Assembly: GCA_031284445.1 (NCBI GenBank)
Contig: JAISZW010000092.1
Span: forward strand, 1 to 8,453
From: Candidatus Methanovirga basalitermitum
GTDB taxonomy: Archaea > Methanobacteriota > Methanobacteria > Methanobacteriales > Methanobacteriaceae
DNA length: 8,453 nt
Reading direction: 5' to 3'
The notes under the pieces are model-generated. The model searched no databases. It was given only the letters and a program-made list of their open reading frames with translations, and had not been told where the DNA came from. Shown one piece after another: positions 1-6,439 of this stretch. A program made the position numbers and the translations under genes. The first letter of the stretch is position 1. Every line of letters starts with the position of its first letter.

Positions 1-385
1 ATGGCTTCGATTTCTTTTATTAGGAAGTCTACTGTATCTTTTAAAGTTTCTCCTGTGAATATATTTCAGCTAATGTGTAGCGTTTATTTTCTTAATATCA
101 GGTATATGGAAGCATAAGCTAAAAATCTGATAGTTCCCTGTTTAAGTTGGGTTTTAATTGTATAACAATCGTTTTTTTCACCGTAATAGGGAATATTGAC
201 ATGATCAATAGCCATATCAATTTCATAGGCACGGTTTTATTTGAATGAATCTTTAATTCATTTTAAGCTCAGTAATTTCATCTAAATCAATATCACCAAG
301 TCTATATCTAATAGTTCCCTCAAGGAGCATCGCAAAGATTACTAAAATTATTAACAATAGTTCGAGAAGCAGCAGTATTAAGAAG
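1..385 (-). pseudogene. ISH3-like transposase remnant, multiply frameshifted, runs off the window start
   Basis: Read on the minus strand, three frames can be stitched into one protein. From high to low coordinate these are LLNTAASRTIVNNFSNLCDA (from 385), then EGTIRYRLGDIDLDEITEL, then AYEIDMAIDHVNIPYYGEKN followed by KTQLKQGTIRFLAYASIYL, and finally GETLKDTVDFLIKEIEA at the window edge. The block with a DxxxxPYYGE-like motif, then a Lys/Gln-rich stretch before GT-x-RFxAYAS-YL, is the layout I associate with ISH3-family transposases of archaea (compare IDxHxxPYYGDED...KRGTTAFxAYATLYA). Stops and frame changes lie near 321, 252, 234 and 81, so it cannot make a working enzyme. The N-terminus is missing at 385, where another remnant begins, and the C-terminus lies outside the window. 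The family assignment is from memory of the motif; that it is a dead transposase is more certain than the family. Confidence 0.72.
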
Positions 386-1040
386 ATGATATTATTGCAG
401 TTTTAATTGATTATAAGTCTCTTTTGAAAATATCAGAACAAATAAGAAGTAATTATGATGTTAATCTATCAAAACAAACCATTTTAAATTTTTATAGTAA
501 AACAGCAGACTCAAATCTCAAAAAATTAGAAAAAAAGACTATACGGTATGATAAAGACGACTTAAGTGGCTTTATTGCGATTGAAGGAGTTCAATGTTCT
601 TCTAAATTTTCAATGATGAAAATAAAATAAGAACAAAAAGAAGCTCAAAAAAGTTAAAAAAAAAGAAAAAAATGAGTTGAAGGAATATTATACTTATAAA
701 GAGCGAATTTTTGAAATTTTTGATTGCAGTAATGAAAAAAATGCAAAAAGAAGATATTATATGCTGTTCATAGTATAAAGCATTTATTCTAACTTATAAT
801 CAAATTTTAACGATTAAATGAAAATTTTGATAGATGGATTATGTGCGAAATGACTTATTCAGCACTAATAATCAAATTGAGTGTTATCCTGGTTTCATAT
901 TGCCTAAAAAAAGAAAATCTATAGGATGGATAAATGGAAATGATTAACTTCGAGATTTGTTATGATTAAATGGGTATCAAAAAATAGAAAATCCATTTCA
1001 TAGTCATCATGACTTTGAGGTCTATCAACTGAATTTTTGA
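382..1040 (+). pseudogene. DDE-type transposase remnant of a second family, internally deleted and frameshifted
   Basis: Frame 1 (382-627) reads EDDIIAVLIDYKSLLKISEQ, then IRSNYDVNLSKQTILNFYSK, a helix-turn-helix-like start (SKQTILNFY). Frame 2 (632-775) continues with a Lys-rich helix and ELKEYYTYKERIFEIFD. Frame 3 (774-1040) carries YVRNDLFSTNNQIECYPGF followed by ILPKKRKSIGW and ends in HHDFEVYQLNF with a stop at 1038-1040. The TNNxIExYxGxxLPK pattern is typical of the C-terminal part of several transposase families in Methanobacteriales. The last frame holds about five internal stops, and the stretch that should carry the central acidic residues is largely missing between about 570 and 630. 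An open segment at 424-630 is part of this remnant, not an independent gene. I do not assign a named IS family. Confidence 0.7.
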
Positions 1041-1046
1041 CAGAGT
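1023..1046 (+). repeat. Insertion-sequence terminal repeat, copy A
   Basis: The reverse complement of this stretch begins ACTCTGTCAAAAATT and ends GTTGATA. It matches 22 of 24 bases of 8102-8125 on the plus strand. The stop codon of the transposase remnant (1038-1040) lies inside it, the usual arrangement for the right terminal repeat of an IS. No matching left end is visible near 382, so that end of the element was lost. Confidence 0.68.
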
Positions 1047-1147
1047 AACCAAATACTTTCAATTTTTCCAAAAAATCTATACCCTAAAGTTTTTTATATA
1101 TGGGATAGTAGAATAGTATAATTAGTGATTAAATAATTTATATGCCA

Positions 1148-1169
1148 ATAATCTTGACATTAAGATTAT
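1148..1169. promoter_or_regulatory. Perfect 8-bp inverted repeat upstream of gdhA, candidate operator
   Basis: The sequence is ATAATCTT, six bases, then AAGATTAT, a perfect palindrome of 22 bases centred about 130 bases before the gdhA start and about 90 bases before its TATA box. The symmetry is seen directly. That it binds a regulator is inference. It lies outside both the recognisable transposase remnant and the core promoter. In such AT-rich DNA an 8-bp arm can arise by chance. Confidence 0.3.
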
Positions 1170-1246
1170 CAGTACGATACAATGATGTTTAAGTGCCCAT
1201 AAATTATGTGACTAAGAAAAATAATTGTCGACCAATTTATTAATAT

Positions 1247-1262
1247 AAATATATTATAATAT
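1247..1262 (+). promoter_or_regulatory. Archaeal TATA-type promoter of gdhA
   Basis: AAATATATTATAATAT sits 25-40 bases before the gdhA ATG. Exactly the same 16-mer precedes the secreted-protein gene at 3064. A TATA box here would place the transcription start roughly at 1272-1280, giving a very short leader that carries the ribosome site AAAGGTGA (1276-1283), four bases before the ATG. Confidence 0.55.
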
Positions 1263-1287
1263 CTTAAATTATTGTAAAGGTGATTTT

Positions 1288-2628
1288 ATGTCTTATGTAG
1301 ATGATATTTTAAATGATTTAAAAGAGAAAAATCCATATGAACCAGAATTTATTGAAGCAGCAACTGAGATATTGGAATCTATTAGACCAGTATTCAATGT
1401 CCATCCAGAGTATGAAAAAAACTTTCTTTTAGAAAGGTTTATAGAACCAGAAAGAGTTATCATCTTTAGAGTTCCTTGGGTTGATGATAAGGGGGATATT
1501 CAAGTTAATAGAGGATACCGTGTTCAGTTTAATAGTGCAATAGGTCCTTATAAAGGTGGGCTTCGCTTTCATCCTACGGTTAATCTGTCTGTTTTAAAAT
1601 TTTTAGCCTTTGAACAAACACTTAAAAACAGTTTAACTGGTATGTCAATTGGTGGTGGAAAGGGTGGTAGTGATTTCAATCCTAAAGATAGATCAGATGG
1701 TGAGGTTATGAGGTTTTGCCAAAGTTTTATGAGTGAATTACATAAATATATTGGTCCTGATACAGATATTCCTGCTGGAGATATGGGTGTTGGTGGAAGA
1801 GAAGTAGGTTACCTTTTTGGAGAGTATAAAAGATTGGCCAATGTTCATGTTGCAGTTTTAACTGGAGTAGGACTTGAATTTGGTGGTTCACTCGTTAGAA
1901 AGGAAGCTACTGGATATGGGCTTGTTTATATTACTCAAAAAGCGTTAGAACCACGAGCAGAAAGCTTCAAGGGAAAAAGTGTTGTTATTTCAGGTTCTGG
2001 AAATGTAGCTATTTATGCTGCCGAAAAAGCTATTTCTGTTGGAGCTAAGGTAATAGCTATGTGTGATTCAAATGGTTACATTCATGATGAAAATGGTATT
2101 GATTTAGATCTTATAAAAAAGATTAAAGAAGTAAAAAGAGGGAGAATTTCAGAATATTTGGATTATCCTGGTAAAAGTAAAACTTCTGAGTATGTAGAGG
2201 GTGGAATTATATGGAATGTTGGTTGTGATGTTGCTCTTCCATGTGCAACTCAAAATGAATTAAGTGAGAAGTCAGCTAAAATTTTAGTTAAAAATGGAAC
2301 TAAATTCGTGGCTGAAGGAGCAAACATGCCCTCAACTAATGAAGCAATTGATATTTTTCTTAAAAATGGTGTCATGTATCTTCCAGGAAAAGCCGCAAAT
2401 GCAGGTGGTGTTGCAACTAGTGCTCTTGAAATGGCTCAAAGAAGTTCAAGATTGTCATGGACTTTTGATGAAGTTGATCAGCATTTAAAGAGGATTATGG
2501 AAAATATTTATGTGGATATTGATAAGGTTGCTCGTGACTATGGTTTTGAGAATAATTATGTTGTTGGAGCAAATATATCTGGATTTGTAAAGGTTGCAAA
2601 TGCAATGGTTGCTCAAGGTGTGGTATAA
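1288..2628 (+). CDS. gdhA: Glutamate dehydrogenase, NADP-type
   Basis: This enzyme interconverts 2-oxoglutarate plus ammonium and glutamate; in this class it mainly serves ammonium assimilation, in the cytoplasm as a hexamer. The 446 residues match the usual length of the bacterial-type class (E. coli GdhA, 447). The substrate domain has GPYKGGLRFHP (86-96, Lys89), FEQTLKNSL with Lys113, GGGKGG with Lys125, and PAGDMGVGGREVGYLFG with catalytic Asp165, all in place. The Rossmann domain has SGSGNVA (235-241), and DSNG at 260-263 fits NADP preference. The C-terminal part has AEGANMPST (342-350) and PGKAANAGGVATSALEM (366-382). The ATG is set by AAAGGTGA four bases upstream. It stands alone with its own promoter, and no neighbour belongs to nitrogen metabolism apart from the argC scrap far downstream. 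It appears intact. Cofactor choice is inferred from family resemblance. Confidence 0.96.
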   Translation: MSYVDDILNDLKEKNPYEPEFIEAATEILESIRPVFNVHPEYEKNFLLERFIEPERVIIFRVPWVDDKGDIQVNRGYRVQFNSAIGPYKGGLRFHPTVNLSVLKFLAFEQTLKNSLTGMSIGGGKGGSDFNPKDRSDGEVMRFCQSFMSELHKYIGPDTDIPAGDMGVGGREVGYLFGEYKRLANVHVAVLTGVGLEFGGSLVRKEATGYGLVYITQKALEPRAESFKGKSVVISGSGNVAIYAAEKAISVGAKVIAMCDSNGYIHDENGIDLDLIKKIKEVKRGRISEYLDYPGKSKTSEYVEGGIIWNVGCDVALPCATQNELSEKSAKILVKNGTKFVAEGANMPSTNEAIDIFLKNGVMYLPGKAANAGGVATSALEMAQRSSRLSWTFDEVDQHLKRIMENIYVDIDKVARDYGFENNYVVGANISGFVKVANAMVAQGVV

Positions 2629-3022
2629 TTAGTGAATATATTTTATAAGCCTTCTATAATCATTTTAAGCATAATAGAAACATAGTAGTAGATATGGATT
2701 TTGTACGATTTTAGGTACCTTTATATACTATTAAAGTTAACATATGAGGTAGTTGGTAAAATATGGTTTATTTTTATTTGATGAGTAATATATTCAAATA
2801 CATCAAAATGATTGATAGAGGTGATTCTATGTATGAAGAGTAAGGTAATAAAAATATAAAAAAGAGTGGTAAATTAAACAAAGTATAACTAAAACTACTT
2901 TTTTTTATAATCTTACTCTTCGATTTCCAATAGCTATTAAATACGATATAATATCTAATATAATATCTTTTAAGATATTGACTAAGTAATTTATTTTATA
3001 TAGTTTAGAATAAATTTAGACA
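2629..3022. other. Gap after gdhA: no intact gene, orphan start site, weak stem-loops
   Basis: A weak stem TTCTAT/ATAGAA with a 16-base loop (2652-2679) follows the gdhA stop but lacks a T tract. A TATA-like TTTATATACT lies near 2719-2728. At 2818-2825 a good ribosome site, GAGGTGAT, is followed by ATG at 2829, but the frame closes after four codons (MYEE, stop 2841-2843); a +1 alternative reads only MKSKVIKI. A run of eight T at 2899-2906 could end a short transcript. This looks like the start and end of a small gene whose body is gone, or a small RNA. No protein similarity is visible. Confidence 0.35.
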
Positions 3023-3038
3023 AAATATATTATAATAT
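3023..3038 (+). promoter_or_regulatory. Archaeal TATA-type promoter of the 3064 gene
   Basis: AAATATATTATAATAT is identical to the box before gdhA and lies 26-41 bases before the ATG at 3064. The ribosome site AAGGAGGT (3047-3054) follows, nine bases before the start. Same box, same distance to the start, unrelated product: this suggests a general strong promoter type in this genome. Confidence 0.55.
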
Positions 3039-3063
3039 TAGAAAATAAGGAGGTATTTTATAT

Positions 3064-3510
3064 ATGTCGAATAAATATTCTAAGATATTAATTTCAATAG
3101 CTATGTTAATGATAGTATCATCAGTAATGTCAAGCTGTTTTGCATATAATTTAGCTAAGGATGACCTTGATAGGCTTAATTATTTATCATATAAAATGCA
3201 TGGTGAGTCTCTTGGTGATTGTTGGGGTTGTGCAAATGTTGCAGCATATGGTTTTACAGCATCAGATAGAGAATATGCATACGGGCTTAAAGATCTGGGC
3301 TATATGGGTGCCATAGTGGAAGGTGAATCAGATATTGGATTTTCTAATCATCGTGCTGTGGTATTGTTGATCGGTGATGAGCTTGTTCTTTTTGAATCTA
3401 GTGCTGCTCAACGGGACGGAGAATGGAACAAGAACTGGTTTGAAAATAAAGATCCTTCTTTTCATCACCTTAAAGTTGTTGAAAAATTTAATGGCTACCC
3501 TTATGGATAA
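3064..3510 (+). CDS. Secreted small protein, transglutaminase-like/cysteine-peptidase-like candidate
   Basis: The product has 148 residues with a clear N-terminal signal: Lys residues at 4 and 7, a hydrophobic core ILISIAMLMIVSSVM, and likely cleavage after CFA (25-27). Cys25 in SSC might instead be a lipid-anchor site, but the box is not canonical. The mature part of about 120 residues has GDCWGCANVAAYGF (51-64) and, 40 residues on, FSNHRAVVLLIGDELVLFES (93-112). DCWxx... followed by NHR-[SA]-V and a beta strand ending in an acidic residue resembles the Cys-His-Asp layout of the transglutaminase-like domains in Methanobrevibacter surface proteins and pseudomurein endoisopeptidases. Cys53, His96 and Glu111 would be the candidate catalytic residues. 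This domain assignment is inferred from motif resemblance. The start is fixed by AAGGAGGT. It is followed by another secreted-protein gene on the same strand. It could be a wall-modifying enzyme, or a non-enzymatic relative. Confidence 0.8.
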   Translation: MSNKYSKILISIAMLMIVSSVMSSCFAYNLAKDDLDRLNYLSYKMHGESLGDCWGCANVAAYGFTASDREYAYGLKDLGYMGAIVEGESDIGFSNHRAVVLLIGDELVLFESSAAQRDGEWNKNWFENKDPSFHHLKVVEKFNGYPYG

Positions 3511-3658
3511 ATTTCAAATCTTTTTTAAGAACTTAATTTAATGTTTAAAATTTGATAAGATATTTTATTAGTGAAATCACAAGATTTTAAAATATTTGAT
3601 AAAATAATATTTTTTTAGATAGAATGAATAGAATTTTTCAATCAGGAGGTTGTTATAT

Positions 3659-4279
3659 TTGTATATGAATAAAACTATAAGATATTTAAGTTTAATATCT
3701 ATGATAGTACTATGTTTTTCGATTATGAGTTTAGGTAGTGCAACAAAGAGTACATATTGGGATAATCCAGAGAATTCAAATAATCTTAATAACTCTGGAA
3801 TAGTTGATGAACTTGGTTCGACTAATGATTCTGGATCAATTAATGATTCTGGATCAATTAATGGTTATAATATTGATCATGCGATGAAATCCCTTTATGC
3901 AGTAAAATCCTATGTTTATAGTCATCCAGCAGAGATTATATGGTCTAATGATAATCAATTTCGTGTGCGTGCTTATCCGTCCTCTTACTGGGATGGTAAG
4001 GGTGGTTGGTCATTTAGAGCCTACGAAGTTACATGGAATAGGAATGTATGGATTGATAAAATTCATGGAATGGATTATACAAATACTGAATATGTGACCA
4101 CGGGTTATATAGACTTTAATCCTAAAAATACTGCTGAAGGAGAATTGACTGTAACATCGTCTGGAGATGGAAGACATGATGGTTGTGATTTTAGTGCTAT
4201 AACTGGTTTTGAAAAAGAAAGCTCTGATGATCATTTATCTATATGGACCAGTCGTGCAAGCTACCCAGAAAATGCATAA
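3659..4279 (+). CDS. Secreted protein of unknown function with Asn/Asp-Ser-Gly linker
   Basis: I do not recognise this family. The best ribosome site, AGGAGGT (3644-3650), is eight bases before a TTG at 3659; an ATG two codons later (3665) is the alternative. From the TTG the protein has 206 residues. Residues 1-28 form a signal peptide (NKTIRYLSLISMIVLCFSIM core, cleavage likely after GSA). Residues 35-70 are a low-complexity linker rich in Asn, Asp, Ser and Gly, with N-x-S glycosylation sites at Asn44, Asn56 and Asn62 and a six-residue unit NDSGSI repeated twice. Residues 74-206 look like a folded domain, rich in Trp and Tyr (IIWSNDNQFRVRAYPSSYW, GGWSFRAYEVTWNRNVWIDK, TTGYIDFNPKN), probably beta-rich, with one cysteine (176). 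There is no C-terminal membrane anchor. It sits 148 bases after another exported protein, with its own ribosome site; a working link between the two is inference from proximity. Confidence 0.78.
   Translation: MYMNKTIRYLSLISMIVLCFSIMSLGSATKSTYWDNPENSNNLNNSGIVDELGSTNDSGSINDSGSINGYNIDHAMKSLYAVKSYVYSHPAEIIWSNDNQFRVRAYPSSYWDGKGGWSFRAYEVTWNRNVWIDKIHGMDYTNTEYVTTGYIDFNPKNTAEGELTVTSSGDGRHDGCDFSAITGFEKESSDDHLSIWTSRASYPENA
3824..3859 (+). repeat. Tandem 18-bp repeat, two exact copies
   Basis: AATGATTCTGGATCAATT occurs twice in a row and encodes NDSGSI twice in the linker of the secreted protein. Flanking bases (GGTTCGACT before, AATGG after) look like partial decayed units. An exact in-frame repeat like this can change copy number by slippage. 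Confidence 0.9.
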
Positions 4280-4329
4280 TCTATCATAGTTAATATTTTT
4301 TAGAAGTTTGTATTTATATAGATTGTATT

Positions 4330-4361
4330 CGCTTAATTAACCAATTAAGTGATTTTTTTTC
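4330..4361 (+). terminator. Hairpin-T terminator between convergent genes
   Basis: CGCTTAATT, a four-base loop AACC, then AATTAAGTG form a nine-bp stem (one G-T pair), followed by A and an eight-base T run (4353-4360). It lies 50 bases past the stop of the secreted-protein gene and 36 bases past the stop of the convergent glycosyltransferase. The T run serves the plus strand. On the minus strand the hairpin is not followed by T. Confidence 0.7.
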
Positions 4362-4396
4362 TTTATTTTTATTTTAAAATGTTTAAATTTAAATAT

Positions 4397-6310
4397 TTAA
4401 TTTTTAATTGCAAATTCTTCAATAGATCTTTCTATTTCTTCAATTATTTCTGTGTTATCCATATTTGTCACTTTTTTTAAGTTTTCTTGATAAACAGAAA
4501 GGTTTGATAAAAATTTTTCAATGCTTTTAGTGTTCACATCATGGTTCATTATACCATAACCTAATTTTTCAACATAGAATCCATTTAACAACTGTTCAAA
4601 GTTTCCTTTAGTTGGAATGCTGTATATTGGTTTTTTGAGATAAATAGCTTCTGTTATTAATGAAAATCCACCATTTGTTATAACAGCCTTAGAATCTTTC
4701 ATATCATCGTATATCATTGTTTCATTGAATTTTCTGAAGGTTAAATTATCCCTAATCTCGTCTTCGTTGAAACCATATATTATGAATTTTTCATCGATCT
4801 TTTTTAAGGAATTTATTAATTTTTTATTGGTTGGACTTGTTTGATAGATAAAAATGTGATCACCAACATTTGGTATCAATTTTCTGATCTCATTTCTAAT
4901 TATTGGAGGTAATATAATTACTTTATCTGGATTTTTCACTTCAGGATAAAAAAAACTTGTAAGAATGTATTTTTTTGGTCTTATCATAAACGATTTTATA
5001 ACTCCTTTACTTTTCAACATCTCTCTTTGAGATTTTTTAGGATAATCAATCCTTGCTTTAGTGATAATATGTATGTTATCAACACTTAAGATAGGAATAC
5101 CGAGTAGTTTGGCTAAAATGTTTGAATAGTTTTCAAAATCTGTAATTATAATATTAGGTTTTAATTCCCTTGCTTTTTTATATAAAATTGCGTAATTTTC
5201 TTTAAGATTTGATGGCGTGTCTTTAATAGCTTTATAAAGTGTTTTTCTATTTTTCACACTATTGTCTTGATAGATAGTATTAAATCCTCCTATTTCAAAG
5301 ACATTATTAAATTTTCCACTTAGATATTTGTATGCTCTATCACTTGAGAAAACATAAACATCATACTTTTTTAATAGTTCTTCAACAATAACACCACTTC
5401 TAATAGCATGTCCTAAACCTTCTCCACAAATAGAATAAAATATTTTCTTAGTATTCTCTAAACCTTCTCTAAAATTTATAGAATATGGCTTATTTGAGAT
5501 GATGTGAGGGTTATTTACTAAGTCTTCATCTTTTTTAGTTATAAAATTAGTTTTAGAACTTCTTAAATTATAAACCCTATTTATTATTTCATCTTTTTCG
5601 ATTGAAGATTTAAAATGATCAAATTTATAATCTAACTCTTCAAGATAAGTTTTTTTTCCCCTAAAATTATTTATAGTGCTTTTAGTATATTGCTTTGTAA
5701 GTTTATATAAACCTTCTTCCTCTAACCTACGTGTTGATACACATATTTTTGCACTTTTAAGAACCTTAAAAACATTATCTTTACCTATCCTTTCAATATA
5801 ATCCGTATCTTCTCCAAAATTAAGTGTTTCATCAAAACCTCCATAGGTATCATGTAACTCTTTTTTAGTTATTATTCCATAACATCCTGCTCCATGAGGT
5901 TTTATTTTTTCAAAGGCAACCATAAACCAATTAGCTATTTCATGAAGTAATTTATCTCTTATCTTTTCAGATAGTGGATTCATTAATGTAATGCCAATAT
6001 CAACATCTTTAGTTTTAAATTCGTTGATAACATTTTCAAGATAGTTTTCTGTAAGTTCTAAATCAGCATCTAAAAAAAGTAATTTTTTTCCTTTAGCTAT
6101 TTCAGCCCCCCTATTTCTACCAATGCCAGGAAGACCTCCTTTAACAATTTTACATCCATAAAGATTTGCAATAGCTATTGTAGAATCATTTGAATCTGCA
6201 TCTGCAATTATTATTTCATAATCATTAAATTTTTGTGATTTAATACTTTTTAAAAGTTTAGGAAGATGTTCTTCTTCATTGAATGTTGGTATTATAATAC
6301 TGACTTCCAT
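4397..6310 (-). CDS. Two-domain glycosyltransferase: GT2 fused to MurG/MJ1255-like GT-B
   Basis: The start is the ATG at 6310, because GAGGA (6320-6316) lies properly before it; a TTG at 6322 overlaps that ribosome site and is unlikely. The protein has 637 residues. Residues 1 to about 215 are a GT2 (GT-A) domain: SIIIPTFNEEEHLPKLL (4-20), ADADSNDST (36-44), GIGRNRGAE (62-70), metal-binding LDADLEL with DxD at 81-83, and GGFDETLNFGEDTDY (157-171). Residues about 288-637 are a GT-B domain like the MJ1255 family and MurG: SICGEGLGHAIRS (293-305), ITDFENYSNILAKLLGIP (389-406) and ITNGGFSLITEAIYLKKPIY (544-563). There are no membrane segments, so it should be cytosolic or peripheral. The two domains probably add two sugars in sequence to one glycan (surface glycoprotein, glycolipid or wall precursor). 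Substrates are unknown. Both halves keep their main motifs. Confidence 0.9.
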   Translation of the reverse strand: MEVSIIIPTFNEEEHLPKLLKSIKSQKFNDYEIIIADADSNDSTIAIANLYGCKIVKGGLPGIGRNRGAEIAKGKKLLFLDADLELTENYLENVINEFKTKDVDIGITLMNPLSEKIRDKLLHEIANWFMVAFEKIKPHGAGCYGIITKKELHDTYGGFDETLNFGEDTDYIERIGKDNVFKVLKSAKICVSTRRLEEEGLYKLTKQYTKSTINNFRGKKTYLEELDYKFDHFKSSIEKDEIINRVYNLRSSKTNFITKKDEDLVNNPHIISNKPYSINFREGLENTKKIFYSICGEGLGHAIRSGVIVEELLKKYDVYVFSSDRAYKYLSGKFNNVFEIGGFNTIYQDNSVKNRKTLYKAIKDTPSNLKENYAILYKKARELKPNIIITDFENYSNILAKLLGIPILSVDNIHIITKARIDYPKKSQREMLKSKGVIKSFMIRPKKYILTSFFYPEVKNPDKVIILPPIIRNEIRKLIPNVGDHIFIYQTSPTNKKLINSLKKIDEKFIIYGFNEDEIRDNLTFRKFNETMIYDDMKDSKAVITNGGFSLITEAIYLKKPIYSIPTKGNFEQLLNGFYVEKLGYGIMNHDVNTKSIEKFLSNLSVYQENLKKVTNMDNTEIIEEIERSIEEFAIKN

Positions 6311-6372
6311 GAAATTCCTCAAAATCTTTATAAAATTAAATATGTTGTATTTGTTATTTTCTGAATACTTGT

Positions 6373-6388
6373 TATAATAAATATTTTT
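6373..6388 (-). promoter_or_regulatory. Candidate promoter of the glycosyltransferase
   Basis: On the minus strand AAATATTTATTATAAC lies about 63-78 bases before the ATG at 6310 and is a near relative of the 16-mer before gdhA and the 3064 gene. This would give a leader of about 40 bases. A second AT-rich possibility, TTTAATTTTATA, lies nearer (about 6330-6342). Base composition makes either uncertain. Confidence 0.35.
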
Positions 6389-6401
6389 AATTATTTGTAG
6401 A

Positions 6402-6438
6402 GGGTGTAAATTTTTGTGGAGTTTTTTCTTACACTCCC
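6402..6438. repeat. Inverted repeat GGGTGTAA / TTACACTC
   Basis: GGGTGTAA (6402-6409) pairs with TTACACTC (6429-6436) with one G-T pair and a 19-base spacer. Both arms continue inward into T/A-rich runs (ATTTTTGTGG one way, GAAAAAAC the other). This resembles terminal repeats of an insertion sequence brought close together, at the far end of the decayed region. It could also be a stem-loop in RNA read on either strand. Confidence 0.4.
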
Positions 6439-6439
6439 A

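Noticed and set aside
424..630. Open plus-strand frame of 68 codons as a small gene
   Set aside because: It is the N-terminal piece of the transposase remnant, extends upstream of its TTG without a ribosome site, and the reading continues in other frames.
1148..1169. Assignment of the gdhA upstream palindrome as an NrpR operator
   Set aside because: The spacing fits, but the arms are not GGAA/TTCC, so the name is not justified.
2294..2488. Open frame inside gdhA on the same strand
   Set aside because: It is a shifted shadow of well-conserved GdhA sequence.
3650..3652. TTG at 3650 as the start of the second secreted protein
   Set aside because: It overlaps the AGGAGGT ribosome site; the TTG at 3659 or ATG at 3665 fits the spacing.
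3912..4234. Open frames on both strands within the second secreted-protein gene
   Set aside because: They overlap the coding frame, lack ribosome sites and have no plausible composition.
6320..6322. TTG at 6322 as the start of the glycosyltransferase
   Set aside because: It overlaps the GAGGA site that serves the ATG at 6310, and the GT2 fold begins directly after that ATG.
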